A stretch of 64,000 nucleotides of DNA from AWTP1-13 sp963827545 (GCA_963827545.1 CAWHBI010000003.1:12119-76118), one strand, 5' to 3'; positions 36,602 to 45,688 are shown, numbered from the stretch's first letter. The notes: generated by a model not told the origin, from the letters alone. Translations and numbers: made by a program.

Positions 36602-37804
36602 TCACTCCGCCGGCAGCGCCTTGCCCTGGACCAGCACGGTCTCATTCCCGGGGGCGGGATAGCGCGGCACCAGGAAGGAGCTGGTGAGCGAGACGCTGGC
36701 AATGACCGTGCCCAGCCAGAAGATGATGGCGGGATCGATCATGCCGAGCGCGCCGAAGGCGATGGGCACCGTCACCGCCGCCACGTGGTTGATCGTGAAG
36801 GCCACCGAGGTGGTGGCCGCCATATCGGCCGGATCGGCGATCTTCTGGAAATAGGTGCGCTGCGCCAGGGTGAGCGTAAAGAACACGCCGTCGACGATGA
36901 ACAGCAGACCCGCCACCCACGCGCTCCCCGTAGTGGCGTAGCCGGCAAACACGCAGATCAGCACGATATTCTCGATCATGATGGTACGGCGCTCGCCGAT
37001 CTGCATGACGAGGCGCCCCAGCCGCGGGGCGAGCGCCACGTTGGAGGCGGTGGTCACCAGCATCAATGTCGCCATGTCGGCCACCGAGTAGCCGAACTTC
37101 TTGACGAGGAGGAACCCGCCGAAGGCGAAGAACAGCTGGCGGCGCGCGCCGGTCATGAAGGTGAGCAGGTAGAAGAGCCAGTAGCGCTGGCGCAGCACGA
37201 TGCTCTTCCTCTGCCGCACCGGCCCCTCGAAGCGCTTGAAGTACGCCATCGCCACCACGGTCAGCGCCATGCACGCGAGCCCGACGGTGAGGAACAGCGC
37301 CTCGTAGGAGCGCCAGCCCGCCCACCAGGCGATCGCCAGCCCGCCGTAAGCCACGAACTGCGCCGCCGCCCCCGCCGCGGTGATGGTGCCGATAAGCCGC
37401 GGCGCCTCGGCCTTGGGCAGCAATTGCAGCTGCAGCGAGACGTTCATGGTCTCGAAGTAGTGGAAGCCGATCGACATGATGAAGGTGGTGATGAGCACGC
37501 CGGTCAGCGTCGGGAAGTGGCCGGTCAGCGCCACGCCGAGCCCCATGATGACGAGCGCGACATAGGCCAGCGTTTGCTCGCGCACGACGGCCAGCCAGAA
37601 GATGGCGGTGAAGGCGAGGAAGCCCGGGATCTCGCGCACGCTTTGGGTGAGGCCAGTCTCGAACCACTGGAAGTTCGCGCGCTCCACCGTGAAATTGTAA
37701 AGCAGCGCCGCCCAGCCCGCGTAGCCCAGGTAATTGATGAACGCCAGCGACCGCAGGAACACGATCGGGGCGGTGGTGAGCTGGGAGGAGGGGGGTGTGA
37801 GCAA
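36602..37804 (-). CDS. Major facilitator superfamily transporter
   Basis: The 400-residue protein has about twelve hydrophobic segments arranged as two bundles with a basic central loop (YFKRFEGPVRQRKS). MFS-like loops are seen at LAPRLGRLVMQIGERRTIM, which matches the motif A position between helices 8 and 9. The substrate is not apparent. It stands alone on the minus strand, convergent with epmB. Confidence 0.82.
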   Translation of the reverse strand: MLTPPSSQLTTAPIVFLRSLAFINYLGYAGWAALLYNFTVERANFQWFETGLTQSVREIPGFLAFTAIFWLAVVREQTLAYVALVIMGLGVALTGHFPTLTGVLITTFIMSIGFHYFETMNVSLQLQLLPKAEAPRLIGTITAAGAAAQFVAYGGLAIAWWAGWRSYEALFLTVGLACMALTVVAMAYFKRFEGPVRQRKSIVLRQRYWLFYLLTFMTGARRQLFFAFGGFLLVKKFGYSVADMATLMLVTTASNVALAPRLGRLVMQIGERRTIMIENIVLICVFAGYATTGSAWVAGLLFIVDGVFFTLTLAQRTYFQKIADPADMAATTSVAFTINHVAAVTVPIAFGALGMIDPAIIFWLGTVIASVSLTSSFLVPRYPAPGNETVLVQGKALPAE

Positions 37805-38052
37805 GTCGTGCCGTCTTTCGCTGGTCCCTCTCCATCGCCGTCGGTTGCAATGGCCGGGCCGAGGGGCAGCACAATGGGTGAGTGGTGTTCTTGGCAGTCA
37901 AATGCTGGAGCCATGAGTACCAGCTCGCTCCCGCCCCACCAAGAGGAGGCTTACGCGGGGCAGCACCGCGTAGGGCGCAATAAGGCGTCAGCCGCATTGC
38001 GCCGTGGAACCGTCGGATCGGCGCAATACGCTATCGCTATTGCGCCCTACGG

Positions 38053-38535
38053 CTACAGGCTGCGCAGGAGATACCGCACCGACCTGTCGCTCCTGCTTGC
38101 CCTGCCAACCTCCGTGAACCCAAGCTTCGCATGGAACGCGTCGGATACGGGGTTCGGCGGCTGCACATTGACCTCGCACGTGATCCGCCGATGGCCCAGG
38201 CGCTCGGCTCGACGGAAAAGGTCCTCATAAAGCAGGCGACCCAGGCCAAAGCGCCGGTGGGCATCTGCGACGATGACGCGATCGACGTACAGGAAGCTGT
38301 CGAACCGCTCGCGAAACCAGATGAAGTCCACCCCGCCGTAGTCGCCACTCTGGTCGAAGGCCAGCAGAAATGCGCTCGCCGGCTCCACCACCGTCGCCAC
38401 CCGCGCGGCAGCGATCATGCGCGCCAGCTTCTGGGGGTCGAGGGGCGAGGTCTCGCGCGCGTTTGCATTGTTCAGCTCGAGAATGCCGGCCCTGATCACC
38501 GGGTCGTCGCCGACGTCCTTGACCGAATATGCCAT
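38053..38535 (-). CDS. GNAT family N-acetyltransferase
   Basis: The start at 38535 (MAYSVKDVGDDPVIRAGIL) is preferred over 38565. The 160-residue product has the acetyl-CoA-binding motif A as VDRVIVADAHRRFGLGRLLYEDLFRRA (seen as VIVADAHRRFGLGRLL), and the C-terminal AFHAKLGFTEVG. The acetylated substrate is unknown. It stands alone between an MFS gene and the XRE–ImmA pair. Confidence 0.88.
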   Translation of the reverse strand: MAYSVKDVGDDPVIRAGILELNNANARETSPLDPQKLARMIAAARVATVVEPASAFLLAFDQSGDYGGVDFIWFRERFDSFLYVDRVIVADAHRRFGLGRLLYEDLFRRAERLGHRRITCEVNVQPPNPVSDAFHAKLGFTEVGRASRSDRSVRYLLRSL

Positions 38536-38629
38536 TGCACCGTGCGCCGCGCTTGCAGGGGTCACTGCCGCAGATAATCCGCCAGGATCAGAATACCCAG
38601 GCAGCGCCCCGCGTCAGCCGAAACCACAC

Positions 38630-38747
38630 CGTCATCCCGGCGCCGCGAGCGCCCGAAAGGGCGCGAGCGGGACCAGGCCGGGACCCAGTCCACCTCGAAA
38701 CGCAGGTGCGGTGAGTTGCTTGGATACCCGCCTGCGCGGTCGTGATG
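38630..38747. repeat. Palindromic CGTCATCCC-type dispersed element
   Basis: Begins CGTCATCCCGGC and ends GCCTGCGCGGTCGTGATG, with CCGGGACCCAGTCCACCTCG near the first end. Related to the element at 45542–45688. Elements of this form are common as dispersed intergenic repeats in proteobacteria. Two divergently placed stem-loops are visible inside. Confidence 0.6.
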
Positions 38748-38815
38748 CCAGGGGGCGAGAGGGCTCGACCCTCCCCGTGGCCAGCCAGGCAAGATCGAGA
38801 ACCCCTTTCTCGAAA

Positions 38816-39346
38816 TTATTCAATGAACAGACCAAGCAATCGGTTCCGCATCGCAGCCGTGCTCACTTTGAACCGTTTGGCCAGTATGGCGATGCGCCCG
38901 TCGTCATCGACATCGACGGGTGTTGCAGCCTCCTCCTGCAGCAGCGCTTCTGGCATCAGCAACTCCGCGGCAAACGCATTTGCCTCTATCTCGATACGCT
39001 CCACGCCCGTCCCTGACCTTTGGTCGCGGCGCAAGATGCGAAACTCCTTGTCTACATGCACAGTGTCTCCGATCTGGTCTCGATGCAGTATGAGGTGCCC
39101 TATCTCATGGGCGATCGTGAAGCGCTGGCGATGGAGATGGTGGCTGCTGTTTACGCCTATGATGGGGGCCCCGTCCTTGACGTAGACAAACCCCGATAGC
39201 TCATCATCCAACTGCGCAAGTTGGAGCGTCGCGCCCATGTCTTTGGCCAAACGCTCTACTGGAATTGGAGGAAGACTGAGCGAGTAACGGTCAAGTAGGG
39301 CTCGGGCTTCGTGCCTAGCTCCTCGCTTGCCTTTCCGCGTCATCAA
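38816..39346 (-). CDS. ImmA/IrrE-family metallo-endopeptidase
   Basis: The 176-residue product has the zinc-peptidase motif His80-Glu81-Ile-Gly-His84 (FTIAHEIGHLILH), then NAFAAELLMPEALLQ, where the Glu provides the third metal ligand. A C-terminal helical segment (AILAKRFKVSTAAMRNRL) is typical of the family. ImmA/IrrE peptidases cut partner repressors on a signal. The overlapping upstream XRE gene is the likely partner. AT content is higher than in neighbours. Confidence 0.92.
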   Translation of the reverse strand: MMTRKGKRGARHEARALLDRYSLSLPPIPVERLAKDMGATLQLAQLDDELSGFVYVKDGAPIIGVNSSHHLHRQRFTIAHEIGHLILHRDQIGDTVHVDKEFRILRRDQRSGTGVERIEIEANAFAAELLMPEALLQEEAATPVDVDDDGRIAILAKRFKVSTAAMRNRLLGLFIE

Positions 39347-39768
39347 GCGTCACCGCTTTTCCGAGTTGCCTTGGCGACACGCACGAGATTGGCAATTTGT
39401 GCGCGCTGTTTGGCTGTCAAACCGCTCTCACTGTGCGACATGAAGACATGTGCCTGCGAGCGCTCGGTCGTCCCCTTGAGGGACGGCACCAATTCCTCAA
39501 TCCGCGACAGCCCAAGAGCTTCGCTCAGTCTGTACACGTGGTGCAAGAGGACTTTCTGGCGTCCCAACTCAATGTTCGCAATCGACGCGCGAGACAGACC
39601 AATTCGAAGCGCAAGGTCTGCTTCAAGATTTCTTTGCCGGCTGGCTGCCGTCAACAGCGACGATCTTCCATGGCAGCTGGCACCTATAGCACATTGTTTA
39701 CTCTCTACTGTCTGTACCTTGACATCGTATTCTGGCGAATGTACAAGGTCACGAAAAGAGGAATCCAT
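39343..39768 (-). CDS. XRE-family helix-turn-helix regulator paired with ImmA
   Basis: The helix-turn-helix reads ADLALRIGLSRASIANIELGRQK, seen as LALRIGLSRASIANIELGR, followed by VYRLSEALGL. About 50 residues N-terminal to it match nothing I know, so the true start is uncertain; candidates are ATG 39768 and TTG 39804, and neither has a good ribosome binding site. The stop overlaps the ImmA start by four bases (ATGA), so the two are translated together. It is a likely repressor or antitoxin-like partner cleaved by the peptidase. Confidence 0.8.
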   Translation of the reverse strand: MDSSFRDLVHSPEYDVKVQTVESKQCAIGASCHGRSSLLTAASRQRNLEADLALRIGLSRASIANIELGRQKVLLHHVYRLSEALGLSRIEELVPSLKGTTERSQAHVFMSHSESGLTAKQRAQIANLVRVAKATRKSGDA

Positions 39769-40032
39769 GCAGATATTTGTGCCGCGCGGGAATGGATGGG
39801 TCAACGTGAGAGGTGCCTGGATGTTATTTATATCATTGTAGGCGTCATCGTTGTTCTGCTAGGGCAGAATACTCGTTCCAATACGTTCGCTAGACTCTTT
39901 CCCCCGGTGGACGATACGAAAGTAACTCGCGATTGGGCGCCAAGGACTCAACGGAGCATTTTGCTGGCACTGGCGATTGGCGTTATTACAACGATCTTTT
40001 ATGGGCCTCAGTGGGATGGGTGGACGTATTAA
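39739..40032 (+). CDS. Possible small two-helix membrane protein
   Basis: The frame carries two strong hydrophobic segments, YIIVGVIVVLLG and SILLALAIGVITTIFYG. The ATG at 39739 has no ribosome binding site. A better-spaced AGAGGA lies before an ATG at 39768 in another frame (MQIFVPRGNGWVNVRG…), which stops at 39842. The two could be one gene split by a frameshift. It diverges from the XRE gene and shares its lower GC. No family recognised. Confidence 0.35.
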   Translation: MYKVTKRGIHADICAAREWMGQRERCLDVIYIIVGVIVVLLGQNTRSNTFARLFPPVDDTKVTRDWAPRTQRSILLALAIGVITTIFYGPQWDGWTY

Positions 40033-40339
40033 ATAGCTTTTGAGCTTTGCGCGACTGGATAGTGGCCAGTCACTCTGCGACCTGAGACGCGGGCGGCAGG
40101 TTCGCTCCTTCACGCCTCGGCATGTGGAGGTTGACGGGTGCGGCGGCGCGCGCCCCCGCGCCCCGTCGCAAAGCCGACACACTGCCCCGCCTATATCTCC
40201 CCGCTGCCCACAGGCGAGGCGTGCTCCGCGGAAGGCCGTCACCCACGAGGCAGCATTTCCATCCAGGCCCAGTCCGGTGCGGGGGCGCCGGGACTGAGCC
40301 TCCATCGGGCAACGAGCAGCTGAGCTGAGGGGGCAGGCT
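40033..40339. other. Intergenic region without recognised feature
   Basis: About 300 bases between the AT-richer XRE–ImmA region and the lipoprotein-like tandem. GC returns to the genome level near 40080. I see no ORF with a ribosome binding site and no clear hairpin; the promoter for the tandem should be here. Confidence 0.5.
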
Positions 40340-40744
40340 GTGCGCTGGTCGCATCCGCGTTTTCCGTTGGGCATTGCCGCCCCGGCTCTCGCCATTGCGC
40401 TGCTGGCCCAGGCCGCCGCCGGCATCACACACGCGGCCGAGCGCGACGTGCGCATCGCCGATCCCTCGCTCAAGGGCTGCACCGTCAAGGGCATCGTGCA
40501 GGCCAGGGTCACGGCGCCCGAGTTCCCGGCGCTGGGCTTCCTATCGGGCCAGATGCCGCCGCTCGCCGGCATCATCAAGACCAACGCCATCGCCGAGCTC
40601 AAGCAGAAGGCCGCCGCGCTCGGCGCCAACCGCATCGTGCTGCGCCACGGCACCAGCGCCGGCACCAGCTCGTTCCATCCGCGCACCGGGCGCAGCGCGG
40701 AGTGGGAGGCCACCACGCTCACGGCGGAAGCCTACCGATGCTGA
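40340..40744 (+). CDS. Secreted small protein, first of three tandem DUF4156-like genes
   Basis: GTG start at 40340 with GAGGGGG upstream. The 134-residue product has a signal peptide (PLGIAAPALAIALLAQAAAG) without a lipobox Cys. The mature part begins near KGCTVKG and includes IAELKQKAAALGANRIVL and a terminal AYRC. The same plan (Gly-Cys or Ser-Cys near the start, LxxxAxxxGAN/S, a last Cys) is seen in the next two genes and resembles DUF4156 lipoproteins. Function is unknown; the envelope is the likely location. Confidence 0.65.
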   Translation: MRWSHPRFPLGIAAPALAIALLAQAAAGITHAAERDVRIADPSLKGCTVKGIVQARVTAPEFPALGFLSGQMPPLAGIIKTNAIAELKQKAAALGANRIVLRHGTSAGTSSFHPRTGRSAEWEATTLTAEAYRC

Positions 40745-41106
40745 CCCGGTGGCACCGCGCTCGCCTGTGGCTGGCGTCAGGGCTCGCCGCTGCCCTGGGG
40801 CTGGCGGCGTGCGGAACGCCGCCGTCGCTCGAACCCGCGCTGCTCGCGGAGCTGGCCTACATCCGCATCGCCGACAAGGCGCCGGCCAGTAGCTGCCGCT
40901 ACCTCGGCGAGGCCGTGTCCTACCGCTTCCTGGTGAGCGAGGTCGGCATCGACGTCGGCGGCGGCGAGAAGCAGCTCGAGGCCATGCACGATGCCGAGCT
41001 GAGAAAGCACGCCAAGTCCGCCGGCGCCAACGTGATCTTCACCCCGCTGATCCATCGCACGGGGTACGCGTTCATGATGCAGGTCAACGTGCTCTATGCC
41101 TGCTGA
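40738..41106 (+). CDS. Small lipoprotein, second of three tandem DUF4156-like genes
   Basis: ATG 40738 overlaps the previous stop by seven bases. The 122-residue product has a lipobox LGLAACGT with Cys25. The mature part includes SSCRYLGEAV, then AELRKHAKSAGANVIFTPL, and ends VLYAC. It is diverged from its neighbours, but the spacing of motifs agrees. Probably a periplasm-facing lipoprotein co-translated with both neighbours. Confidence 0.68.
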   Translation: MLTRWHRARLWLASGLAAALGLAACGTPPSLEPALLAELAYIRIADKAPASSCRYLGEAVSYRFLVSEVGIDVGGGEKQLEAMHDAELRKHAKSAGANVIFTPLIHRTGYAFMMQVNVLYAC

Positions 41107-41494
41107 GGGAAAAGCTCCGCCTCGTGGGCGTGCGCTGGCAAAGCGCACCGCGACCCTGTTCGCACTCGTGGCCGGCGCCGCCACGCTGGCAGCCTGCGTA
41201 GGCTCGCTGGCCGAGCTGGACGAGCGCGGCCGCAACGTTGCGGTCATACCCGCGCCGATGCCGGGCTGCATCTTCGTCAGCACCAGCTACGGCCGCGGCT
41301 ATTTCCGGGACTATGCGCTCAACAACCTGCGCAACCAGGCGGGCTCCAACGGCGCCTCCCACGTCGTCATCACCGACGAGACCCAGCTCATGCAGGGCTT
41401 CCTGCCCGTCGGCGGCAACTCCCTGACCATCCAGGGCATCGGCTACAAGTGCCCCGGACCCGCCGTGCATCCCGGCGCCAAGCCGAAGCGATGA
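41096..41494 (+). CDS. Small lipoprotein, third of three tandem DUF4156-like genes
   Basis: ATG 41096 overlaps the previous stop by eleven bases. The 132-residue product has a lipobox TLAACVG with Cys34. The mature part includes MPGCIFVSTSYG, then LNNLRNQAGSNGASHVVITDET, close to the DUF4156 consensus as I recall it, and GIGYKC before a short basic tail. This copy is the clearest family member of the three. Confidence 0.7.
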   Translation: MPAEGKAPPRGRALAKRTATLFALVAGAATLAACVGSLAELDERGRNVAVIPAPMPGCIFVSTSYGRGYFRDYALNNLRNQAGSNGASHVVITDETQLMQGFLPVGGNSLTIQGIGYKCPGPAVHPGAKPKR

Positions 41495-41656
41495 CGCGCC
41501 TTCCGCCTGTCATCCGGCCCAGCGACCGCGCAGGCTTGCGCGATTGCGCAGAGCCGGGACCTGCCACGGGCTGAACCTGCCGCAGATCCCCGACAGCCTC
41601 GGCGCAGGCCTCGGCTTCGGGGATGACGGGGGTGCAACGGGCTCCGCGCCCGGCGC

Positions 41657-43747
41657 CTATTTCTTCTTCGCATCCAACCCCGCGAACGTGCCGTCCTCGG
41701 CCGCGAGGCGCTCGATCAGCGGCGCGATCTTCCAGCGGGCGCCGTACTTGGCCTCGTAGGCCTTGATGCGCTCGGCCGCCTTCTTCATGCCGATCACGTT
41801 GTCCACCTGCCACATGGGCCCGCCGCGCCAGGCCGGGAAGCCGTAGCCGTTCAAGTACATCGTATCGATGTCGCTGGCCCTCAGCGCGATGCCCTCCTGC
41901 AGGATCCTGGCGCCCTCGTTGGCGAGCCGCAGCAGGCTGCGCTCGACGATCTCGTCGGCCGGAATCGGCCGCTGCTTGATCTGCAGCGACTCGGCCTCGG
42001 CGCGGATCAGGGCCTCGATCTCGGGGTCGACCTGGCGCTTGCGGTTGGCGTCGTACTTGTAGTAGCCAGCGCCCGTCTTCTGGCCGAGGCGACCCATCTC
42101 CACGATCTTGTCGGCAACGCGCGCGAACTGCGCCGCCTCTCCGGTCAGCTTCCTCTCCTTGCGGATGCGGTAGCCGACGTCGAGGCCGGCAAGGTCGCTC
42201 ACCGCCAGCGGCCCCATGGCCATGCCCCAGCCCTCCAGCGCGCCGTCGATCTCCTGCGGCATGGCCCCTTCCAAGGTCATGGCCTGCACCTCCCCGCCGT
42301 AGGAGGCCAGCATGCGGTTGCCCACGAAGCCGTCGCACACGCCGGCCTGCACGCCCACCTTGCCGATCTTCTTGGCAATGGCCATGGAGGTCGCCATCAC
42401 GTCGTTGCCGGTCTTCTCCGCGCGCACGATCTCCAAGAGGCGCATGATGTTGGCGGGCGAGAAGAAGTGCAGCCCCACCACGTCCTGCGGCCGCTTGGTC
42501 TCGGCCGCAATCTCGTTCACGTCCAGCGTGGACGTGTTGGTGGCGATGATGGCGCCGGACTTGGCGATCTTGTCGAGCTTGGCGAAGATCTCCTTCTTCA
42601 GCGCCATGTTCTCGAACACCGCCTCGATGATGAGATCGGCCTGGCCGAGGTCTTCCAATTTCAGCGATGGCGTCAGCCTGGCAAAGCGATCCGCCGCCTG
42701 CGCCTCGGTGGCGCGCCCGCGCTTCACGTTGGCATCGAGCGTGTCCTTGACGCGCGCCACGCCCTTGTCGAGCGCCTCCTGCGTGGTCTCGACGATGGTC
42801 AAGGGAAAGCCCGCGTTGAGGAAGGCGAGCCCGATGCCAGTGCCCATGGTGCCGGCGCCGAGAATGCCGACCGTCTTGATGTCGCGCAGCTTCACGTCAG
42901 GCCCGATGCCGGGCAGGTTCGCCGCCTGCCGCTCGGCGAAGAAGGCGTATTGCAGCGCCCGCGCGTAAGGGCTGGCTGCGGCCTCGCGGAACAGGGCGCG
43001 CTCGCGCGCCGTTCCCTCGGCCAGCGGCAGGGTCGTCGCCGCCTCGACCGCGTCGATGGCCACCTTCGGCGCAATGGGCCCGCTCGGATGCCGCGCAATC
43101 GACCCGCGCGCCTTCTCGAACAGGCCCGCTGGAACCTTGTCGATCTTCTTGTCGCCGATGCGCCGCGGCGGCTTGCCCACCTGCTCCCTGGCGAAGGCGA
43201 CCGCGGCCGCCACCACGTCCCCGTCGGCGACCTTGTCGATCAGCCCGGCAGCCGCGCCCTTGGCCGCATCGATGAAGGCACCGGTGGTGATGAGTTGCAG
43301 CGCCTGCTCGACGCCGATGGCGCGCGGCAGCCGCTGCGTCCCGCCGGCACCCGGAATAATGCCGAGCTTGATCTCGGGCAGCCCCAGCTGGCGCACGTCC
43401 TTGGCGGCCACCCGGTAGTGGCACCCGAGCGACAGCTCCAGCCCACCGCCCAGCGCCGTACCGTTCACCGCCGCCACCACCGGCTTGGTGGAGGCTTCGA
43501 TGCGGTCGATGATCTGCGGCAGGTCCGGCTCCTTCATGGCGCTGCGGAACTCGGTGATGTCGGCCCCGGCGGAGAAGAACCTGCCCGTTCCCGTCAACAC
43601 GATGGCTTTGACGCCCGCATCGGCGTTAGCCTCGGCAAAGGCCTTCTCCAGGCCCACGCGCAGCGCATGCCCAAGGGCGTTCACCGGCGGATTGTTCATG
43701 ACGATGACCGCTACGTCGCCCTGCTTTTGCGTTTCCACGATTGCCAC
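41657..43747 (-). CDS. Fused enoyl-CoA hydratase / 3-hydroxyacyl-CoA dehydrogenase (FadJ/FadB-like)
   Basis: Catalyses hydration and NAD-dependent oxidation in fatty acid β-oxidation. The 696-residue product has the crotonase domain at about 1–190 (SAGADITEF, VNGTALGGGLELSLGCHYRVA in part, GIIPGAGGTQRLPR). The dehydrogenase NAD motif GILGAGTMGTGIGLAF is near residue 295. VVGLHFFSPANIMRLLEIV is typical of the dehydrogenase, and two C-terminal 3HCDH domains include GFVGNRML and GYGFPAWRGGPM. The acyl-CoA ligase gene is divergent next to it, which supports a β-oxidation role. A thiolase is not in the window. Confidence 0.94.
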   Translation of the reverse strand: MAIVETQKQGDVAVIVMNNPPVNALGHALRVGLEKAFAEANADAGVKAIVLTGTGRFFSAGADITEFRSAMKEPDLPQIIDRIEASTKPVVAAVNGTALGGGLELSLGCHYRVAAKDVRQLGLPEIKLGIIPGAGGTQRLPRAIGVEQALQLITTGAFIDAAKGAAAGLIDKVADGDVVAAAVAFAREQVGKPPRRIGDKKIDKVPAGLFEKARGSIARHPSGPIAPKVAIDAVEAATTLPLAEGTARERALFREAAASPYARALQYAFFAERQAANLPGIGPDVKLRDIKTVGILGAGTMGTGIGLAFLNAGFPLTIVETTQEALDKGVARVKDTLDANVKRGRATEAQAADRFARLTPSLKLEDLGQADLIIEAVFENMALKKEIFAKLDKIAKSGAIIATNTSTLDVNEIAAETKRPQDVVGLHFFSPANIMRLLEIVRAEKTGNDVMATSMAIAKKIGKVGVQAGVCDGFVGNRMLASYGGEVQAMTLEGAMPQEIDGALEGWGMAMGPLAVSDLAGLDVGYRIRKERKLTGEAAQFARVADKIVEMGRLGQKTGAGYYKYDANRKRQVDPEIEALIRAEAESLQIKQRPIPADEIVERSLLRLANEGARILQEGIALRASDIDTMYLNGYGFPAWRGGPMWQVDNVIGMKKAAERIKAYEAKYGARWKIAPLIERLAAEDGTFAGLDAKKK

Positions 43748-43853
43748 GGGTGCGCTCCTCTTTTTTGCCCAGGTGGTGGTAGGCCCCGGCTTGGCTCGGG
43801 CCTTACCTAAAGGTTACTCTGCCGCCACGAAGCATTCCAGGGAGGATGAGGCC

Positions 43854-45491
43854 ATGCTGCGCGGGTTGATGATGGATCGGCCGCTGCTGGTTTCCAGCGT
43901 GATCGACTATGCAGCCGAGGTCTATCCCGACGTCGAGATCGTTTCGCAGACCGTGGAAGGCGGCATCCACCGCTACGGCTACCGCGCTGCCCGCGAGCGC
44001 ATCGGCCGGCTCGCCAATGCGCTGATCGGGCTCGGCATCAAGCCGGGTGACCGGGTGGCCACGCTGGCCTGGAACGGCTACCGCCACTTCGAGCTCTACT
44101 ACGCCATTGCCGGCATCGGCGCCGTCTGCCACACGATCAACCCTCGGCTGTTCCCCGAGCAGATCACCTACATCGCCAACCATGCCGAGGACACGGCGCT
44201 GTTCTTCGATGCGACCTTCCTGCCGCTGGTCGAAAAGCTCAAACCCGCGCTCAAGACCATCAAAACCTGCGTGCTGATGACCGACCGCGAGCACATGCCC
44301 GCCAACGGCCAGCTCGAGGGCCTGCTCTGCTACGAGGGGCTGCTAGCCGAGATGGACCCCGCCTTTGAATGGCCAGAGTTCGACGAGAACGCAGCCTGCG
44401 CGCTCTGCTACACCTCGGGCACCACCGGCGAGCCCAAGGGCGTGCTCTATTCCAACCGCTCGATGCTGCTGCACACCTTCTTCCTCATCGCCACGCGCCC
44501 TGATCTGTTCGCGCACAACCGCACCATCCTGCCCGTCGTCCCGCTGTTCCATGCCAACGCCTGGAGCCTGCCCTATGTCACGCCGCTGACGGGCTGCACC
44601 CTCATCCTGCCGGGCGCCAGGCTCGACGGGCCGACGCTTTACGACCTGATGGAGAGCGAAGGCGTGGAAGCCGGCTGGGGTGTGCCCACGGTTTGGCTCG
44701 GCCTCATCGACGAGTTCAAGAAGCACGGGCGCAAGCCCAAGAAGCTCGCGCAGATCCTGAGCGGCGGTTCGGCCGTGCCGCAGGCCATGATCGACACCTT
44801 CACGCGCGACTACGGCATCGAGGTCACCCACGGCTGGGGCATGACCGAGATGAGCCCGGTCGGCACGCTCACCCTGTTCCGTCCCGAGGAGCGCACCAGG
44901 TCGCCCATGGAGCGGGCGAAGCTCAGCGCCAAGCAGGGCCGGCGCATGTTCGGCGTCGATCTCAAGGTCATCGACGACAAGGGCAACCGCGCTCCCCCGG
45001 ACGGGGAGACCTCGGGCGAGCTGTTCGTGCGCGGCTCCACCATCGTGTCGGGCTATTTCAACAACCCGGATGCGTCCGCCAAGCAGATCGACAGCGAAGG
45101 CTGGTTCGGCACCGGCGACGTCGCCAAGATCACGCCCGACAGCTGGCTGCTGATCGTCGACCGCACCAAGGACCTGGTGAAATCCGGCGGCGAATGGATC
45201 AGCTCCATCGACGTGGAGAACGCGGCGCTGGCCTGCAAGGGCCTCGCCAACTGCGCCGTGATCGGCGTGCCGCATCCCAAGTGGCACGAGCGCCCCTTGC
45301 TGGTGGCTGTCAAAGCGCCCGGCGCCGCACCCACCAAAGAGGAAATTCTCGATGTCCTGGGCTCCAAGATCGCCAAGTGGCAGATGCCCGACGACGTGGT
45401 GTTCGTCGACGCCCTGCCCATGACGGCGACGGGCAAGATCTCCAAGAAGGACCTCCGCGCCAAGTTCGCGGATTACAAGCTGCCTGGGTGA
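43854..45491 (+). CDS. Medium/long-chain acyl-CoA ligase (AMP-dependent synthetase)
   Basis: ATG 43854 is preceded by GGAGG at 43841–43845. The 545-residue product activates a fatty acid with ATP and CoA. Motifs are the P-loop-like YTSGTTGEPKG, GWGMTEMSP, the FGTGDVAKI Asp, and the C-terminal TATGKISKKDLR Lys. The N-terminus MLRGLMMDRPLLVSSVIDYA is typical of AlkK-type ligases. It diverges from the FadJ-like gene. Confidence 0.93.
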   Translation: MLRGLMMDRPLLVSSVIDYAAEVYPDVEIVSQTVEGGIHRYGYRAARERIGRLANALIGLGIKPGDRVATLAWNGYRHFELYYAIAGIGAVCHTINPRLFPEQITYIANHAEDTALFFDATFLPLVEKLKPALKTIKTCVLMTDREHMPANGQLEGLLCYEGLLAEMDPAFEWPEFDENAACALCYTSGTTGEPKGVLYSNRSMLLHTFFLIATRPDLFAHNRTILPVVPLFHANAWSLPYVTPLTGCTLILPGARLDGPTLYDLMESEGVEAGWGVPTVWLGLIDEFKKHGRKPKKLAQILSGGSAVPQAMIDTFTRDYGIEVTHGWGMTEMSPVGTLTLFRPEERTRSPMERAKLSAKQGRRMFGVDLKVIDDKGNRAPPDGETSGELFVRGSTIVSGYFNNPDASAKQIDSEGWFGTGDVAKITPDSWLLIVDRTKDLVKSGGEWISSIDVENAALACKGLANCAVIGVPHPKWHERPLLVAVKAPGAAPTKEEILDVLGSKIAKWQMPDDVVFVDALPMTATGKISKKDLRAKFADYKLPG

Positions 45492-45541
45492 GGCCCAGCG
45501 TCTGCCCGGCGCAGCCAGGTGGACGCGACCGTTCCAAAAGA

Positions 45542-45688
45542 CGTCATCCCCGCGAAGGCGGGGACCCAGTGCACCTCGCGACAAGGGACACTCTCGGCGA
45601 AGCACCGGCGGCGGAGAGCGTTCGACAGGGGCGCGGCCGATCCCAAAGTGGCAAAGTGACCTGGGTTCCTGCCTACGCGGGAATGACG
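45542..45688. repeat. Palindromic CGTCATCCC-type dispersed element (second copy)
   Basis: Starts CGTCATCCCCGCGAAGGCGGGGACCCAG (seen as CGTCATCCCCGCG and GGCGGGGACCCAG) and ends CCTGCCTACGCGGGAATGACG, forming long-range terminal inverted repeats with a local hairpin at each end. It fills most of the gap between the acyl-CoA ligase and the convergent hydrolase-like gene. Confidence 0.75.

Noticed and set aside
36578..38230. 550-residue plus-strand open frame
   Set aside because: Antisense to the MFS gene with Gly/Arg/His-rich composition and no recognisable domain.
42988..43013. GGAAC-N17-CGTT match on the plus strand
   Set aside because: It lies inside the FadJ-like coding sequence in antisense, with no gene to drive, in a GCGC-rich palindromic patch; probably chance.
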